A stretch of 20,363 nt of DNA from a virus. Location of the stretch: positions 1 through 20,363 of IMG/VR virus record IMGVR_UViG_3300009414_000100; one strand, written 5' to 3'. The notes under the pieces were generated by a model. That model made no database searches, was not told the origin of the DNA, and saw only the letters and a program-made list of their open reading frames with translations. Positions 6,874 to 13,478 of this stretch are shown piece after piece. The first letter of the stretch is position 1. Each line of letters opens with the position of its first letter. Made by a program: the position numbers and the translations under genes.

Positions 6874-7338
6874 ATGCCCCGAGAGCTGACCGAGGAGGAG
6901 GCGCTGGAGCGCGCCATAAAGTTCTCTGAGAGATACGTCGCGCGAGGACCCTACGAGTTTTTTCCCGATGCAGAGGTGGTTAAGCTCGTCCAACAGGGGT
7001 TGGGCGAGAACGAAAAGGCCCATGGCTACCGGTACTGCCCTTGAATGCCTCTCAGCGGCGATCCCGTGGAGGATCGCAAAAAGATCTGTCCCTGCGAGAG
7101 GCATCACGAGGACATCGAGCGTGACGGCTTCTGTATATGAATGTTCTTCGTGAGCGAAGAGTTTCTTCGCAAATACGAATCAGGGGAGGAGTTCGAGCAG
7201 ACCATCGACGAGGCGGTGCCCGTCGGCCAGGAGCTGTTCGAGCAGTCCAGCGGGAAGCGCGACCACAACCTGAAACGCCGTGAGCACTCGGGACGAAAGT
7301 CAGAAGGCACGGCCCGAGGACGGACTGGAAAGGGATAG
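6874..7338 (+). CDS. Ferredoxin-thioredoxin reductase catalytic subunit with two UGA-encoded selenocysteines
   Basis: Translated as one frame with TGA 7042-7044 and TGA 7138-7140 read as Sec (U), this gives 154 residues. Residues about 15-56 (FSERYVARGPYEFFPDAEVV, then GLGENEKAHGYRYCP) match the N-terminal half of the FTR catalytic subunit. The metal/redox motifs follow in family order: C55-P-U57, C72-P-C74, C87-I-U89, then MFFVSEEF. In characterised FTR the first and third motifs end in the active-site cysteines and the other four Cys bind the 4Fe-4S cluster, so both Sec replace exactly the redox pair. FTR passes electrons from ferredoxin to thioredoxin disulfides. ATG 6874 is the only ATG/GTG/TTG start in the open frame; its SD is weak. 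A basic low-complexity tail (about 115-154) is added. A cargo or auxiliary metabolic gene amid virion genes. The alternative, a double nonsense pseudogene, is unlikely. Confidence 0.85.
7058..7077 (+). promoter_or_regulatory. SECIS-like hairpin after the first in-frame TGA
   Basis: A perfect 7-bp stem (GCGATCC 7058-7064 with GGATCGC 7071-7077) closes the 6-nt loop CGTGGA. The stem starts 13 nt after TGA 7042-7044 and the loop 20 nt after it. Bacterial SECIS elements lie in the coding region just downstream of UGA with a short apical loop having G in the first two positions, often GU, which binds SelB; this fits. A competing, weaker fold (7048-7072) also exists. Confidence 0.7.
7154..7170 (+). 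promoter_or_regulatory. SECIS-like hairpin after the second in-frame TGA
   Basis: A perfect 7-bp stem (GCGAAGA 7154-7160 with TCTTCGC 7164-7170) closes a GTT loop, or AGTTT if the top A-U pair opens. It starts 13 nt after TGA 7138-7140, the same distance as in the first element, and both stems begin GCGA. An alternative 8-bp stem with a UGAG tetraloop (7143-7162) shares part of the sequence, so the fold needs testing. Confidence 0.7.
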
Positions 7339-7340
7339 CT

Positions 7341-7724
7341 TTGAATAACGGATACCAGGTTTATACTTCTAGCGCGACTAAGGTTCCAGAGGGCTGGCAG
7401 GGCAGCGAGGCAGCGTACAGGGCTTTTGAGGCGTTGATACGAGCGGGCAAAGAGCCCAGGAGGGATTTCAGCTATGCACCTCGCATGGAAGGCAGCGCGG
7501 CTGATTTTACGTTTGCGAACCCGCCCGACTTGGCGATGCAGGTCCAAGAGTCGTTTTATAGCCATCATAGCGGGATCGAGACTCGGGGAACGGACATGCT
7601 GGCAAAGGCCCAACTTGCCGGACGAGGCATAACGCTTATAATGTTGGAGCATGACAAGCTAATACAAGATCCCGACTGGCTCATACGAGAGGCTCTTCAA
7701 TATCGGGACCATAGCTGGGAGTAG
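7341..7724 (+). CDS. Small PD-(D/E)XK-like protein with atypical core
   Basis: TTG start at 7341, two bases after the FTR stop, with AAAGGG 7 nt upstream. The 127-residue protein has the layout of small nuclease-fold phage proteins: AADFTFANPPDLAMQVQ (about 52-68) looks like the 'PDF...(D/E)xK' core, followed by a helix and GRGITLIMLEHDKL, a strand typical of the fold. The usual acidic-x-Lys triad position reads QVQ, so cleavage activity is doubtful. It may be an inactive or structural relative. The position directly after the FTR suggests joint translation. Family assignment is tentative. Confidence 0.45.
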   Translation: MNNGYQVYTSSATKVPEGWQGSEAAYRAFEALIRAGKEPRRDFSYAPRMEGSAADFTFANPPDLAMQVQESFYSHHSGIETRGTDMLAKAQLAGRGITLIMLEHDKLIQDPDWLIREALQYRDHSWE

Positions 7725-7727
7725 GCC

Positions 7728-10397
7728 ATGGCTATAACTGACATCAAGCTATCCGGTAAGGTCTTCACCGATGCGGGCACCGCCGTTAACGGGGCTACTG
7801 TAGCCCTGCTGGAAACAGGCACATCGACGGAGGAAGCCAGCACTACTACAAACTCTAGCGGGGAATGGTCGTTCACGGAAACCTCTCTAGATGCCACATA
7901 TGATGTGAAGATTTCAGTGGGCTCTAGCGTAAGGTACATCCTCTGGTCCGACGAGATCACGGTCACGGGCCTGGATGCAGCCTCAGTGAAGATACGGGGC
8001 GTGGAGGGAGCAGCCGCCCCGCTCTATTTCTTTGCCGACCAGGCCGACGATGCGGGTGATGGCTGGAGAATACAGGCATCTGCCTCCGACACGCTGGCAA
8101 TAGGCTCCGACAAGGCCAGTGCGGGCACGATCATTGACTACCTGACGATCACCAACGGGGCCAATGCGGCGGCGTCTACAGTAACTGTGGGGGGAATCCT
8201 GGCTGTTACTACGACGTTAGATGTAAATGGCACCGCTGATTACGATGTCACAGACTATGACATCGCATCCTCCGGGGACATAGACCTAGTATCCACCAAC
8301 GATGCTGCTGCTGCTATTTATCTACGAGAGAATGCAGGCACAAGCGGGACGGTCAAAATTCATGCCGACCAAGGAACCAGCGTTGCTGAGGGCGCAGAGT
8401 CAGTAACTATCCTCTCTGATGCGGGTGGCGTGGGGGTACGCAGTACCGCCAACCTGGCCAACGCCGTAAACATCACGGTGGACGGCGGTAGCACCTCTAG
8501 CATGACCCTCTTTAATGACCAAGGAACCTCTGTTACTGAAGGGGCTGCATCAATACAGCTTCTATCAGATGATGGAGGCATTGGGATTAAGTCAACTGCG
8601 AACCTTGCTAGTGCAATCCTGCTAACTGCTGATGGAGGAACATCGGAGACAATCAAGATTCATGCCGACCGAGGTACAAGTGAAAGCTCTATACAACTTC
8701 TCTCAGATGCCGGCGGTGTCGATATCAACGCTGCCACAGGGAAGGATGTGGACATAGCTGGCGGCACCGTTAACCTAACTTCTTCTGACGATGCGGCTTC
8801 GGCTATCTATGTTAGGGCCAATGCTGGTACGAGTGAGACTATTAAAGTTCATGCAGACCAAGGCACCTCAGAGAGTTCCATCCAGCTTCTATCAGACGCT
8901 GGTGGCGTAGACATAGATGCCGCTACAGGCAAGGACGTAGATATTGCCGGGGGTACTGTTAACCTAACCTCCTCTGATAATGCCGCTTCAGCTATCTACT
9001 TGAGGGCTAATGCAGGCACTAGCGAGACCATTAAGATACACGCTGATCAAGGCACCGGCACTGGCTCTATATCAGCCGTATCAGATGTAGGTGGGATAAC
9101 GCTGGATGCAGGGCTGGATATAGTCCTCTCCGCTGACGGCGGCAACGTCACTATGGATGACGGTACATCTACCATCTTTGACTTCAATGTAGACGACACA
9201 ACCCTGACGATACATGACGACCAGGATACTGGTGACACGGCTGTCATCACGATGGCCCAACACGGGGCATTGAGCATCGTGACCACTGATGACGATGCAG
9301 CAGCAGCTAATATTCAGATAACAGCGGATGGCACGGCTGAATTGGCAGGCACTACTGTCACCTTAGATTCTGCTGCCGACATAGAGCTAGAGGCAACTGA
9401 TGACATCAATATCCCTGTCGATGTTGGGCTCACCTTTGGTGATGATGGAGAGAAGATCGAGGGTGATGGTACTGATCTAACAATCAGTGGGAACATAATA
9501 AACCTAAGCGGTGCGGTTACCGCGACGGGGATTCTCAAGACTGAGGACTCAACAGCAGCGACAAGCACCACTGATGGCTCTCTCCAGACAGGCGGGGGCC
9601 TATCAGTAGCGGGGGATGCCATCATCGGGGATGATCTCAAACTACTGTCTGATAGTGCGGTGTTTGGAATGGGTGTGGATAGTGACTTCACGATCACCCA
9701 TGATGGTTCAGGGGCGGCAGTAATAGATATAGGGGGCTCAGGGGGCAGCATCACCAATGTCGGAGCGTCTGGTAATGACTGGACGTCATCGAGTCTAACG
9801 TTTGCCGCCGCCTCCAGCGTCAAGACTTCCGCCGGCATCTTGACCATTGACGGGGACGATGGTTTGCTCCTCAAGACCACTGGTAGCACAGGCTCGTACA
9901 TCACCCGTGGCACGTACCATATCTCCCAGGTCGTGACGAAGACGAGTATCGCTGACAATAGCGCCACAGCCGTCTTTACTATCACAACGACAGACGGGTT
10001 GGGGAATATTGACGGCGGTGGCTATGCCTGTCATGTCCGTGCCTTGGTCGGACATTCACTCAACGCGACAGCGTCCGACTTCCAAGCTGCGAGGTCGTTC
10101 CAGGCCCACTTCGCCCGCGCTATGAGTACAGACGGAGCGCAGGGGAACTCCTCGGCGGTGGCCGAGATCGCCGAGTCGGCATCGGGCGTCGCATATGCTG
10201 GAAACGCATCGAGGAGGGATATTGGCACAATCACTATGACTACCGCGGACACGAGCGAATACGTTCAGACGGTATCGTTCACGGTAGACCTCACAAACCC
10301 CGGCGCTGGCGGATCGATTGGGACGGCTGAAGTTATTGCCGAAGTGGATTTGATTTACTACGGATTTCAGGTCGCGCCGGTCATAGCGGTAGCGTAA
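7728..10397 (+). CDS. Repetitive tail fibre protein
   Basis: ATG 7728 with GGGAGTAGG upstream; 889 residues. Residues about 3-85 form a transthyretin/carboxypeptidase-regulatory-like beta sandwich (SGKVFTDAGTAVNGATVALL), probably an attachment domain. Residues about 185-560 are Ala/Gly/Ser/Thr/Asp-rich tandem beta repeats ('HADQGTS...LLSDAGGVDI'), expected to make a long trimeric shaft. Residues about 735-889 form a terminal beta sandwich (ARSFQAHFARAM...VIAEVDLIYYGF) seen in marine phage fibres, likely the tip. It probably binds the host surface. No transmembrane segment or catalytic motif is seen, so depolymerase activity is not indicated. Confidence 0.75.
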   Translation: MAITDIKLSGKVFTDAGTAVNGATVALLETGTSTEEASTTTNSSGEWSFTETSLDATYDVKISVGSSVRYILWSDEITVTGLDAASVKIRGVEGAAAPLYFFADQADDAGDGWRIQASASDTLAIGSDKASAGTIIDYLTITNGANAAASTVTVGGILAVTTTLDVNGTADYDVTDYDIASSGDIDLVSTNDAAAAIYLRENAGTSGTVKIHADQGTSVAEGAESVTILSDAGGVGVRSTANLANAVNITVDGGSTSSMTLFNDQGTSVTEGAASIQLLSDDGGIGIKSTANLASAILLTADGGTSETIKIHADRGTSESSIQLLSDAGGVDINAATGKDVDIAGGTVNLTSSDDAASAIYVRANAGTSETIKVHADQGTSESSIQLLSDAGGVDIDAATGKDVDIAGGTVNLTSSDNAASAIYLRANAGTSETIKIHADQGTGTGSISAVSDVGGITLDAGLDIVLSADGGNVTMDDGTSTIFDFNVDDTTLTIHDDQDTGDTAVITMAQHGALSIVTTDDDAAAANIQITADGTAELAGTTVTLDSAADIELEATDDINIPVDVGLTFGDDGEKIEGDGTDLTISGNIINLSGAVTATGILKTEDSTAATSTTDGSLQTGGGLSVAGDAIIGDDLKLLSDSAVFGMGVDSDFTITHDGSGAAVIDIGGSGGSITNVGASGNDWTSSSLTFAAASSVKTSAGILTIDGDDGLLLKTTGSTGSYITRGTYHISQVVTKTSIADNSATAVFTITTTDGLGNIDGGGYACHVRALVGHSLNATASDFQAARSFQAHFARAMSTDGAQGNSSAVAEIAESASGVAYAGNASRRDIGTITMTTADTSEYVQTVSFTVDLTNPGAGGSIGTAEVIAEVDLIYYGFQVAPVIAVA
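8646..9023 (+). repeat. Two tandem 189-bp units in the fibre gene, conserved in protein but recoded in DNA
   Basis: Units 8646-8834 and 8835-9023 each encode 63 residues and agree at 58. Of these 58 conserved residues, I count 42 encoded by different codons and only 16 by the same codon. A partial third unit begins at 9024, and looser copies lie upstream (from about 8300). The pattern is strong protein conservation with near-saturated silent change. Confidence 0.85.
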
Positions 10398-10413
10398 GCA
10401 TAGGAGAATAGGT

Positions 10414-10626
10414 ATGGCAACTAACGAGGCAACGATTACACATCTGGAGGCAGTTAGGGCGGCAGTCAATACGGCCATCAACAACGTAAGGCGCTACCAG
10501 ATCTACAACGGCGACATGACCTCAGCGGCCAAGAATTCACTATTGGCCACGGTCACGACGGTTCCAGCGGCGCTCCAGCATGCGAGTGATTGCTCGACAT
10601 GTACTGCATGGGACGGCTCCACGTAG
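10414..10626 (+). CDS. Hypothetical small protein
   Basis: ATG 10414 with GGAG upstream (TAGGAGAATAGGT). The 70-residue product is largely helical (ITHLEAVRAAVNTAINNVRRY) and ends in a Cys pair CSTC near the C-terminus (about 60-63). It follows the fibre gene by 16 nt and is probably in the same transcript. No family is recognised; a fibre-associated or lysis-accessory role cannot be told apart. Confidence 0.55.
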   Translation: MATNEATITHLEAVRAAVNTAINNVRRYQIYNGDMTSAAKNSLLATVTTVPAALQHASDCSTCTAWDGST

Positions 10627-10631
10627 CAATT

Positions 10632-10793
10632 ATGGAGGACCGGGTATACGACCACTTGGCCCTCGTGATTGGGCCGTTGATCCGGGACATGCGCCGACGC
10701 CAGCGGGTGCTGCTGAAGCTGCAAGTGGCAGAGGTTCTGATCCTGCTGGTGGGCTTTACGGCTATCGTTGGGATACTGCTGGCCGGGATCTAA
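10632..10793 (+). CDS. Small single-pass membrane protein
   Basis: ATG 10632 (an earlier in-frame ATG at 10590 overlaps the preceding gene and is less likely) gives 53 residues. A basic helix (RDMRRRQRVLLKL) precedes a hydrophobic C-terminal segment (about 32-53, VLILLVGFTAIVGILLAGI), so the N-terminus is probably cytoplasmic. Such proteins near phage lysis genes may be holins or related helpers. No SD is obvious. The role is inferred. Confidence 0.5.
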   Translation: MEDRVYDHLALVIGPLIRDMRRRQRVLLKLQVAEVLILLVGFTAIVGILLAGI

Positions 10794-10806
10794 TGAGGAG
10801 GACGCT

Positions 10807-11040
10807 ATGAGATTATTGATATCGCTCCTGCCGCGCCGGGTACGGGGGTATGTCGAGGCAGGCGAGGTTCTGTTTGCGGACCTCGACACCCAGGCCGAGC
10901 GTGATGCCGTGCTGCGATATATCGCCAGCATGAGGTGGCCTGACGGCAAAGCCTCTGTTGGAGAATGGGCGCACCTGGGAAAGCAGCTCCGCATCCTCGG
11001 CAAACCCCATAAAACGAAGAAGGGGGCTCGGCTGTCTTGA
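10807..11040 (+). CDS. Hypothetical basic protein
   Basis: ATG 10807 follows the SD AGGAGG (10796-10801) by 5 nt; 77 residues. It starts RLLISLLPRRVRGYVEAGEV and has a central helix pair (TQAERDAVLRYIASMRWPDG) and a basic end. The TGA stop overlaps the next TTG start. It is not recognised as a known family. Its place is between membrane-protein genes of the late block. Confidence 0.6.
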   Translation: MRLLISLLPRRVRGYVEAGEVLFADLDTQAERDAVLRYIASMRWPDGKASVGEWAHLGKQLRILGKPHKTKKGARLS

Positions 11041-12023
11041 GGCTGCGACACCGTATCCTTCATCGCCCCTGGGGATGGCTCTGCGCTCAGGGTCGTGCCC
11101 TCCGCGCTTCGCCGCTGGCGTTCTACCAGATGCTGGGCCGCCGCCGAGACTGGGTCGTGGCGAAGGTGGAATACGTCCACTCTGAGTCGGCCAAATGGAG
11201 GGCAGCCTGGACGGCTATTAAGCTCCCATATACCGCTCTTCGGGCGATGGGATTGAATCCTCAGATGGCGATAGGGTTGCTCGTGGCTGGCTCCACGGTT
11301 GGCGGCGGCTATGCTGCCGCAGAGGTATTCGCAGATAGGTCGTTCTCAAGGGGTGACGCGGGTGTGTATAGTGCGCCGCTCGATACCCCTACATTCTACA
11401 GCGAGGGCGATAATACGCTGAGGGTAGACCTGGGCTCGACCGCTGTGGGCGAGCTAACTATTGAGAACGTGACAGTAGGGACAGCCTTCACCGGCTCGAC
11501 GCTCCCATCTGGTCATACCAGCGTAATCTCGGTGGGAGGGACTGCGGCGTCGTCAGGATTCACAGCGACCTGGCTTGAGGTGGGGCATCTTATCATTGAC
11601 CGGTGGCGGTGTACCAGCTTCAGCATGACCGATATCGAGGCGCATACTTTGAATATCCGCTACAACGCCTCTGACGGGCAGAGCATCTCCCCAGTGGCAG
11701 GGACTCCCAGAGCCAGGGCCATCGGAGGAGGGAATCGGGCCGACTCGATGATAACGAGCGGAGGCACCTATGACATGATAGTCATCGGCGCTCCGACCTC
11801 AAATGTCAACGGGAAGGTCGATGTTCTGAGGCTTTCCAATCTCCTCACGAAGGGCGGCGCTTGCAAGCTCTCGCGTATCAAGGCCGGAACGATTGACGTG
11901 GAGTACCTTGAGGTGGGGGCCGGAAATGGCTTCGCCACAAAGGAGTTTGTAGTGGCAAGCTCGACTGTTTACAAGATTGCAAGTATCGTCGATAACGTGG
12001 AAGTGAGCATAAGCCCACCGTGA
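11037..12023 (+). CDS. Membrane-anchored or virion protein with one TM segment and a beta-rich domain
   Basis: TTG 11037 overlaps the previous stop (TTGA). The 328-residue product has a basic N-terminal region (about 1-72), one hydrophobic segment (about 75-95, MAIGLLVAGSTVGGGYAAAE), and a beta-rich domain to the end (FSRGDAGVYSAPLDTP; ASDGQSISPVAGTPR; NVEVSISPP). Related proteins with this same C-terminal pattern occur in environmental phage contigs, with unknown function. It could sit in the host envelope or contact the cell surface during entry or lysis. The SD is a G-run about 10 nt upstream. Confidence 0.6.
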   Translation: MRLRHRILHRPWGWLCAQGRALRASPLAFYQMLGRRRDWVVAKVEYVHSESAKWRAAWTAIKLPYTALRAMGLNPQMAIGLLVAGSTVGGGYAAAEVFADRSFSRGDAGVYSAPLDTPTFYSEGDNTLRVDLGSTAVGELTIENVTVGTAFTGSTLPSGHTSVISVGGTAASSGFTATWLEVGHLIIDRWRCTSFSMTDIEAHTLNIRYNASDGQSISPVAGTPRARAIGGGNRADSMITSGGTYDMIVIGAPTSNVNGKVDVLRLSNLLTKGGACKLSRIKAGTIDVEYLEVGAGNGFATKEFVVASSTVYKIASIVDNVEVSISPP

Positions 12024-12151
12024 AGAGCGATGCTATAGCCCTCAGAGCGGAGAGGGTGGCACATAACCACCCGGCGGTCGCACTATGCGCCTCTACGGCC
12101 ATCCTGGGGGCCTCACTGGCGATTCTCCTCTGGAGGCGACGTGGTGGATGA
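12020..12151 (+). CDS. 43-residue single-TM protein (possible lysis accessory)
   Basis: GTG 12020 overlaps the previous stop (GTGA). The product has a polar N-terminus (MKSDAIALRAERVAHNH), one hydrophobic span (about 18-38) and a positive C-terminus WRRRGG. The charge bias favours a cytoplasmic C-terminus. Its SD is weak; translation is likely coupled. It lies with two other tiny membrane genes. Confidence 0.5.
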   Translation: MKSDAIALRAERVAHNHPAVALCASTAILGASLAILLWRRRGG

Positions 12152-12278
12152 GTGCGCGGTCTGCCGGTGGATTGTAGCGTACCGGCAGAGGGATCTCTCC
12201 CCGATGGAGCGGCGGGCGTTAGTGGATGTGGAGTCAGAGCATCGGCAGCGGATACACGTCAACAGTATAGGAAGATGA
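12141..12278 (+). CDS. 45-residue zinc-finger-like protein
   Basis: GTG 12141 (or the adjacent in-frame GTG 12144) after the SD GGAGG at 12132-12136. The residues CAVC at about 5-8 and HRQRIH at about 34-39 make a C2-H2 zinc site. It overlaps the preceding tiny gene by 11 nt. Function unknown; a small DNA- or protein-binding factor is likely. Confidence 0.55.
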   Translation: MVDECAVCRWIVAYRQRDLSPMERRALVDVESEHRQRIHVNSIGR

Positions 12279-12279
12279 T

Positions 12280-12450
12280 ATGAACCTTGACAGATTTTTG
12301 GGGAAGCTTCGCCCCCAGATATTCCTGGCCTTACTAGGCCTGATTGCGATTTCAATCCTGGCTCTCAGGGCTGGTCAGACGGAGATTGGAGTCGGGTGCA
12401 TTGCCGGGATAATCGCCCTTAGCAAGGACGTACTCCAGTCCGATGCTTAA
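12280..12450 (+). CDS. Holin-like protein, two TM segments (56 aa)
   Basis: ATG 12280, one base after the previous stop, with AGGAAG upstream. After a short basic N-terminus (MNLDRFLGKLRPQ) come two hydrophobic spans, about 14-29 and 37-47, with a turn (RAGQTEIG) and a charged end (SKDVLQSDA). This is the layout of class II-type phage holins, which permeabilise the inner membrane at lysis. No endolysin is recognised nearby, so the assignment rests on topology. Confidence 0.6.
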   Translation: MNLDRFLGKLRPQIFLALLGLIAISILALRAGQTEIGVGCIAGIIALSKDVLQSDA

Positions 12451-12532
12451 CCGTGCGTCACAATGGGCGGGTATCGGGATCTGCCTGGGCGTCTGGCTGA
12501 CGCTGCTGTTCTTAGTGCTTACGCGGCCTTGA
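12443..12532 (+). CDS. 29-residue single-TM peptide overlapping the holin-like gene
   Basis: ATG 12443 lies inside the end of the holin-like gene in another frame and ends at TGA 12530-12532. The product is MLNRASQWAG followed by a hydrophobic span GICLGVWLTLLFLVL. It may regulate or partner the holin. The last 14 nt overlap the convergent gene on the other strand. Short, so coding is uncertain. Confidence 0.4.
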   Translation: MLNRASQWAGIGICLGVWLTLLFLVLTRP

Positions 12533-12716
12533 GGTTGGCGAATGCGATACGCCTGGCAAACCCATGGCGGTTGCGAACCCAAAAGCTAACACCGTCCCGG
12601 AATTTATGACTGACCATCCCTGGCTGGTGGAAGCATTCCCGCACATCGGCAGACCCCAGGCCACTGGTCCGATGCTCACATATCCCGGTCATTCGTACCA
12701 TCGCTCCGACTATCAT
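12519..12716 (-). CDS. Small basic protein, last gene of the leftward block
   Basis: The start is ATG 12716, which overlaps the VRR-NUC stop (ATGA) and follows the SD AGGAGG; an upstream in-frame ATG at 12734 is inside the nuclease gene. The 65 residues include two Cys (one in CEHR) and a basic C-terminus (VRNRHGFARRIAFANLK). Function is unknown. The gene converges on the + strand membrane-protein genes. Confidence 0.6.
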   Translation of the reverse strand: MIVGAMVRMTGICEHRTSGLGSADVRECFHQPGMVSHKFRDGVSFWVRNRHGFARRIAFANLKAA

Positions 12717-13027
12717 ATCTCGCCTCCTAGGCATGTTAGAATCTCGTCTATATCATCAGGCGTCCAGAGATAGGCCTCTACGCCCGGCACGGCACCCAGC
12801 GCCTCGAGCCATTCCTGTTGCGCCACAGTCGCCTTCTTCTTGGGCATCTTCAACTCGGCGAATACCAATCGGTCGCCCTTGACCATGCAGAGGTCCGGGA
12901 ACCCTGGCGTCGATCTCTGGGAGTTATAGGTATGATACACCCTCTCCCAGCCGGCGAGATTCGCCTCGTACCGCACCCGATCCGTGAACTCTCGTTCGTT
13001 TCTAATCCTCTCCCTTATCAGGTTCAT
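12713..13027 (-). CDS. VRR-NUC domain nuclease
   Basis: The start ATG 13027 is preceded by AAAGG; a longer frame runs into the upstream gene. About 104 residues, a stand-alone VRR-NUC. The PD-(D/E)XK core is visible: TPGFPDLCMV (PD), then FAELKMPKKK (E-x-K), then a helix with QQEWLEAL. VRR-NUC proteins cut branched DNA such as Holliday junctions, and in phages probably act in recombination or resolution before packaging. It overlaps both neighbours, so it is translated as part of the replication/recombination operon. Confidence 0.85.
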   Translation of the reverse strand: MNLIRERIRNEREFTDRVRYEANLAGWERVYHTYNSQRSTPGFPDLCMVKGDRLVFAELKMPKKKATVAQQEWLEALGAVPGVEAYLWTPDDIDEILTCLGGEI

Positions 13028-13478
13028 CCTTAGCCTTTCCGCAGCTCCTGCACAGCACTGGGCTCTCGGGGTCACATCCCTCTGGCCCTATCGGGCACCC
13101 GCCGCCGTACTCGCCATAGCCACGCAGCAGCATGTCTAGCAGGTCCCACCGCACGATCGAATCCCAGTACAGGTCTGCTTTGCGTTCAGAGCCTGCGGGA
13201 TTGCCCTCCTCCGTCCACATGCGCTCTTGCATCCTGAGCAAGAGCCCTTGCCCTTTTCGCAGCCGTTCGACCGTGTTGGCTATGCCTGGCGACGGATTCG
13301 TCAGTAGCCGGGCGATCAACGCTTTGTGCGTTAGCAGCTCTGCCTCTATATCGGAGCCCTTCAGGCTGGAGGGGCCTCGCAACCGGAGCCTGCCGTTGTC
13401 GAGGACACTCAGCGTGATCCCCATGTCCTTCGCCTTGAGGAGCGTCCTTCGCGCCTGTGCTATTTTCAGATCGTCCAA
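13002..13478 (-). CDS. TubC-like N-terminal domain protein with zinc ribbon
   Basis: The start is TTG 13478 (in the frame downstream of GGGAGG), overlapping the ATPase stop by 13 nt; the longer frame is inside the ATPase gene. 158 residues. About 20-60 (MGITLSVLDNGRLRLRGP, then ELLTHKALIARLL) matches the pattern of TubC-type docking domains, often found beside phage primase or helicase genes. Residues about 125-150 have four Cys (CPIGPEGC... CRSC), likely a zinc site. It may help primer synthesis or helicase loading; that role is inferred from neighbours. Confidence 0.6.
   Translation of the reverse strand: MDDLKIAQARRTLLKAKDMGITLSVLDNGRLRLRGPSSLKGSDIEAELLTHKALIARLLTNPSPGIANTVERLRKGQGLLLRMQERMWTEEGNPAGSERKADLYWDSIVRWDLLDMLLRGYGEYGGGCPIGPEGCDPESPVLCRSCGKAKDEPDKGED

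Noticed and set aside
6454-7107. 217-codon minus-strand ORF covering the FTR 5' half
   Set aside because: It lies opposite three plus-strand genes with family-like products, has no SD and no recognisable motif.
6874-7338. TGA read as a sense codon throughout the genome (reassigned to Trp, Gly or Cys)
   Set aside because: TGA ends many genes in this window at sensible junctions (6497-6499, 11038-11040, 12021-12023, 13466-13468, 19649-19651), Trp is encoded by TGG, and the other FTR cysteines use TGC/TGT. Recoding is specific to these two sites.
6874-7338. FTR as a decayed pseudogene with two nonsense mutations
   Set aside because: Both stops fall exactly on the two redox-active positions, no frameshift or other stop is present, and a hairpin with the same spacing follows each. 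Random decay would not give this pattern.
9314-9985. 223-codon minus-strand ORF opposite the fibre gene
   Set aside because: Antisense of low-complexity repeats rich in Ala/Gly/Asp codons often stays open; composition is Ser/Pro/Val-rich and there is no SD or gene context.
12564-12773. 69-codon + strand ORF after the membrane-protein genes
   Set aside because: It has no SD and runs opposite to the minus-strand gene 12519-12716 and the VRR-NUC end, which have ATGA coupling and an AGGAGG site.
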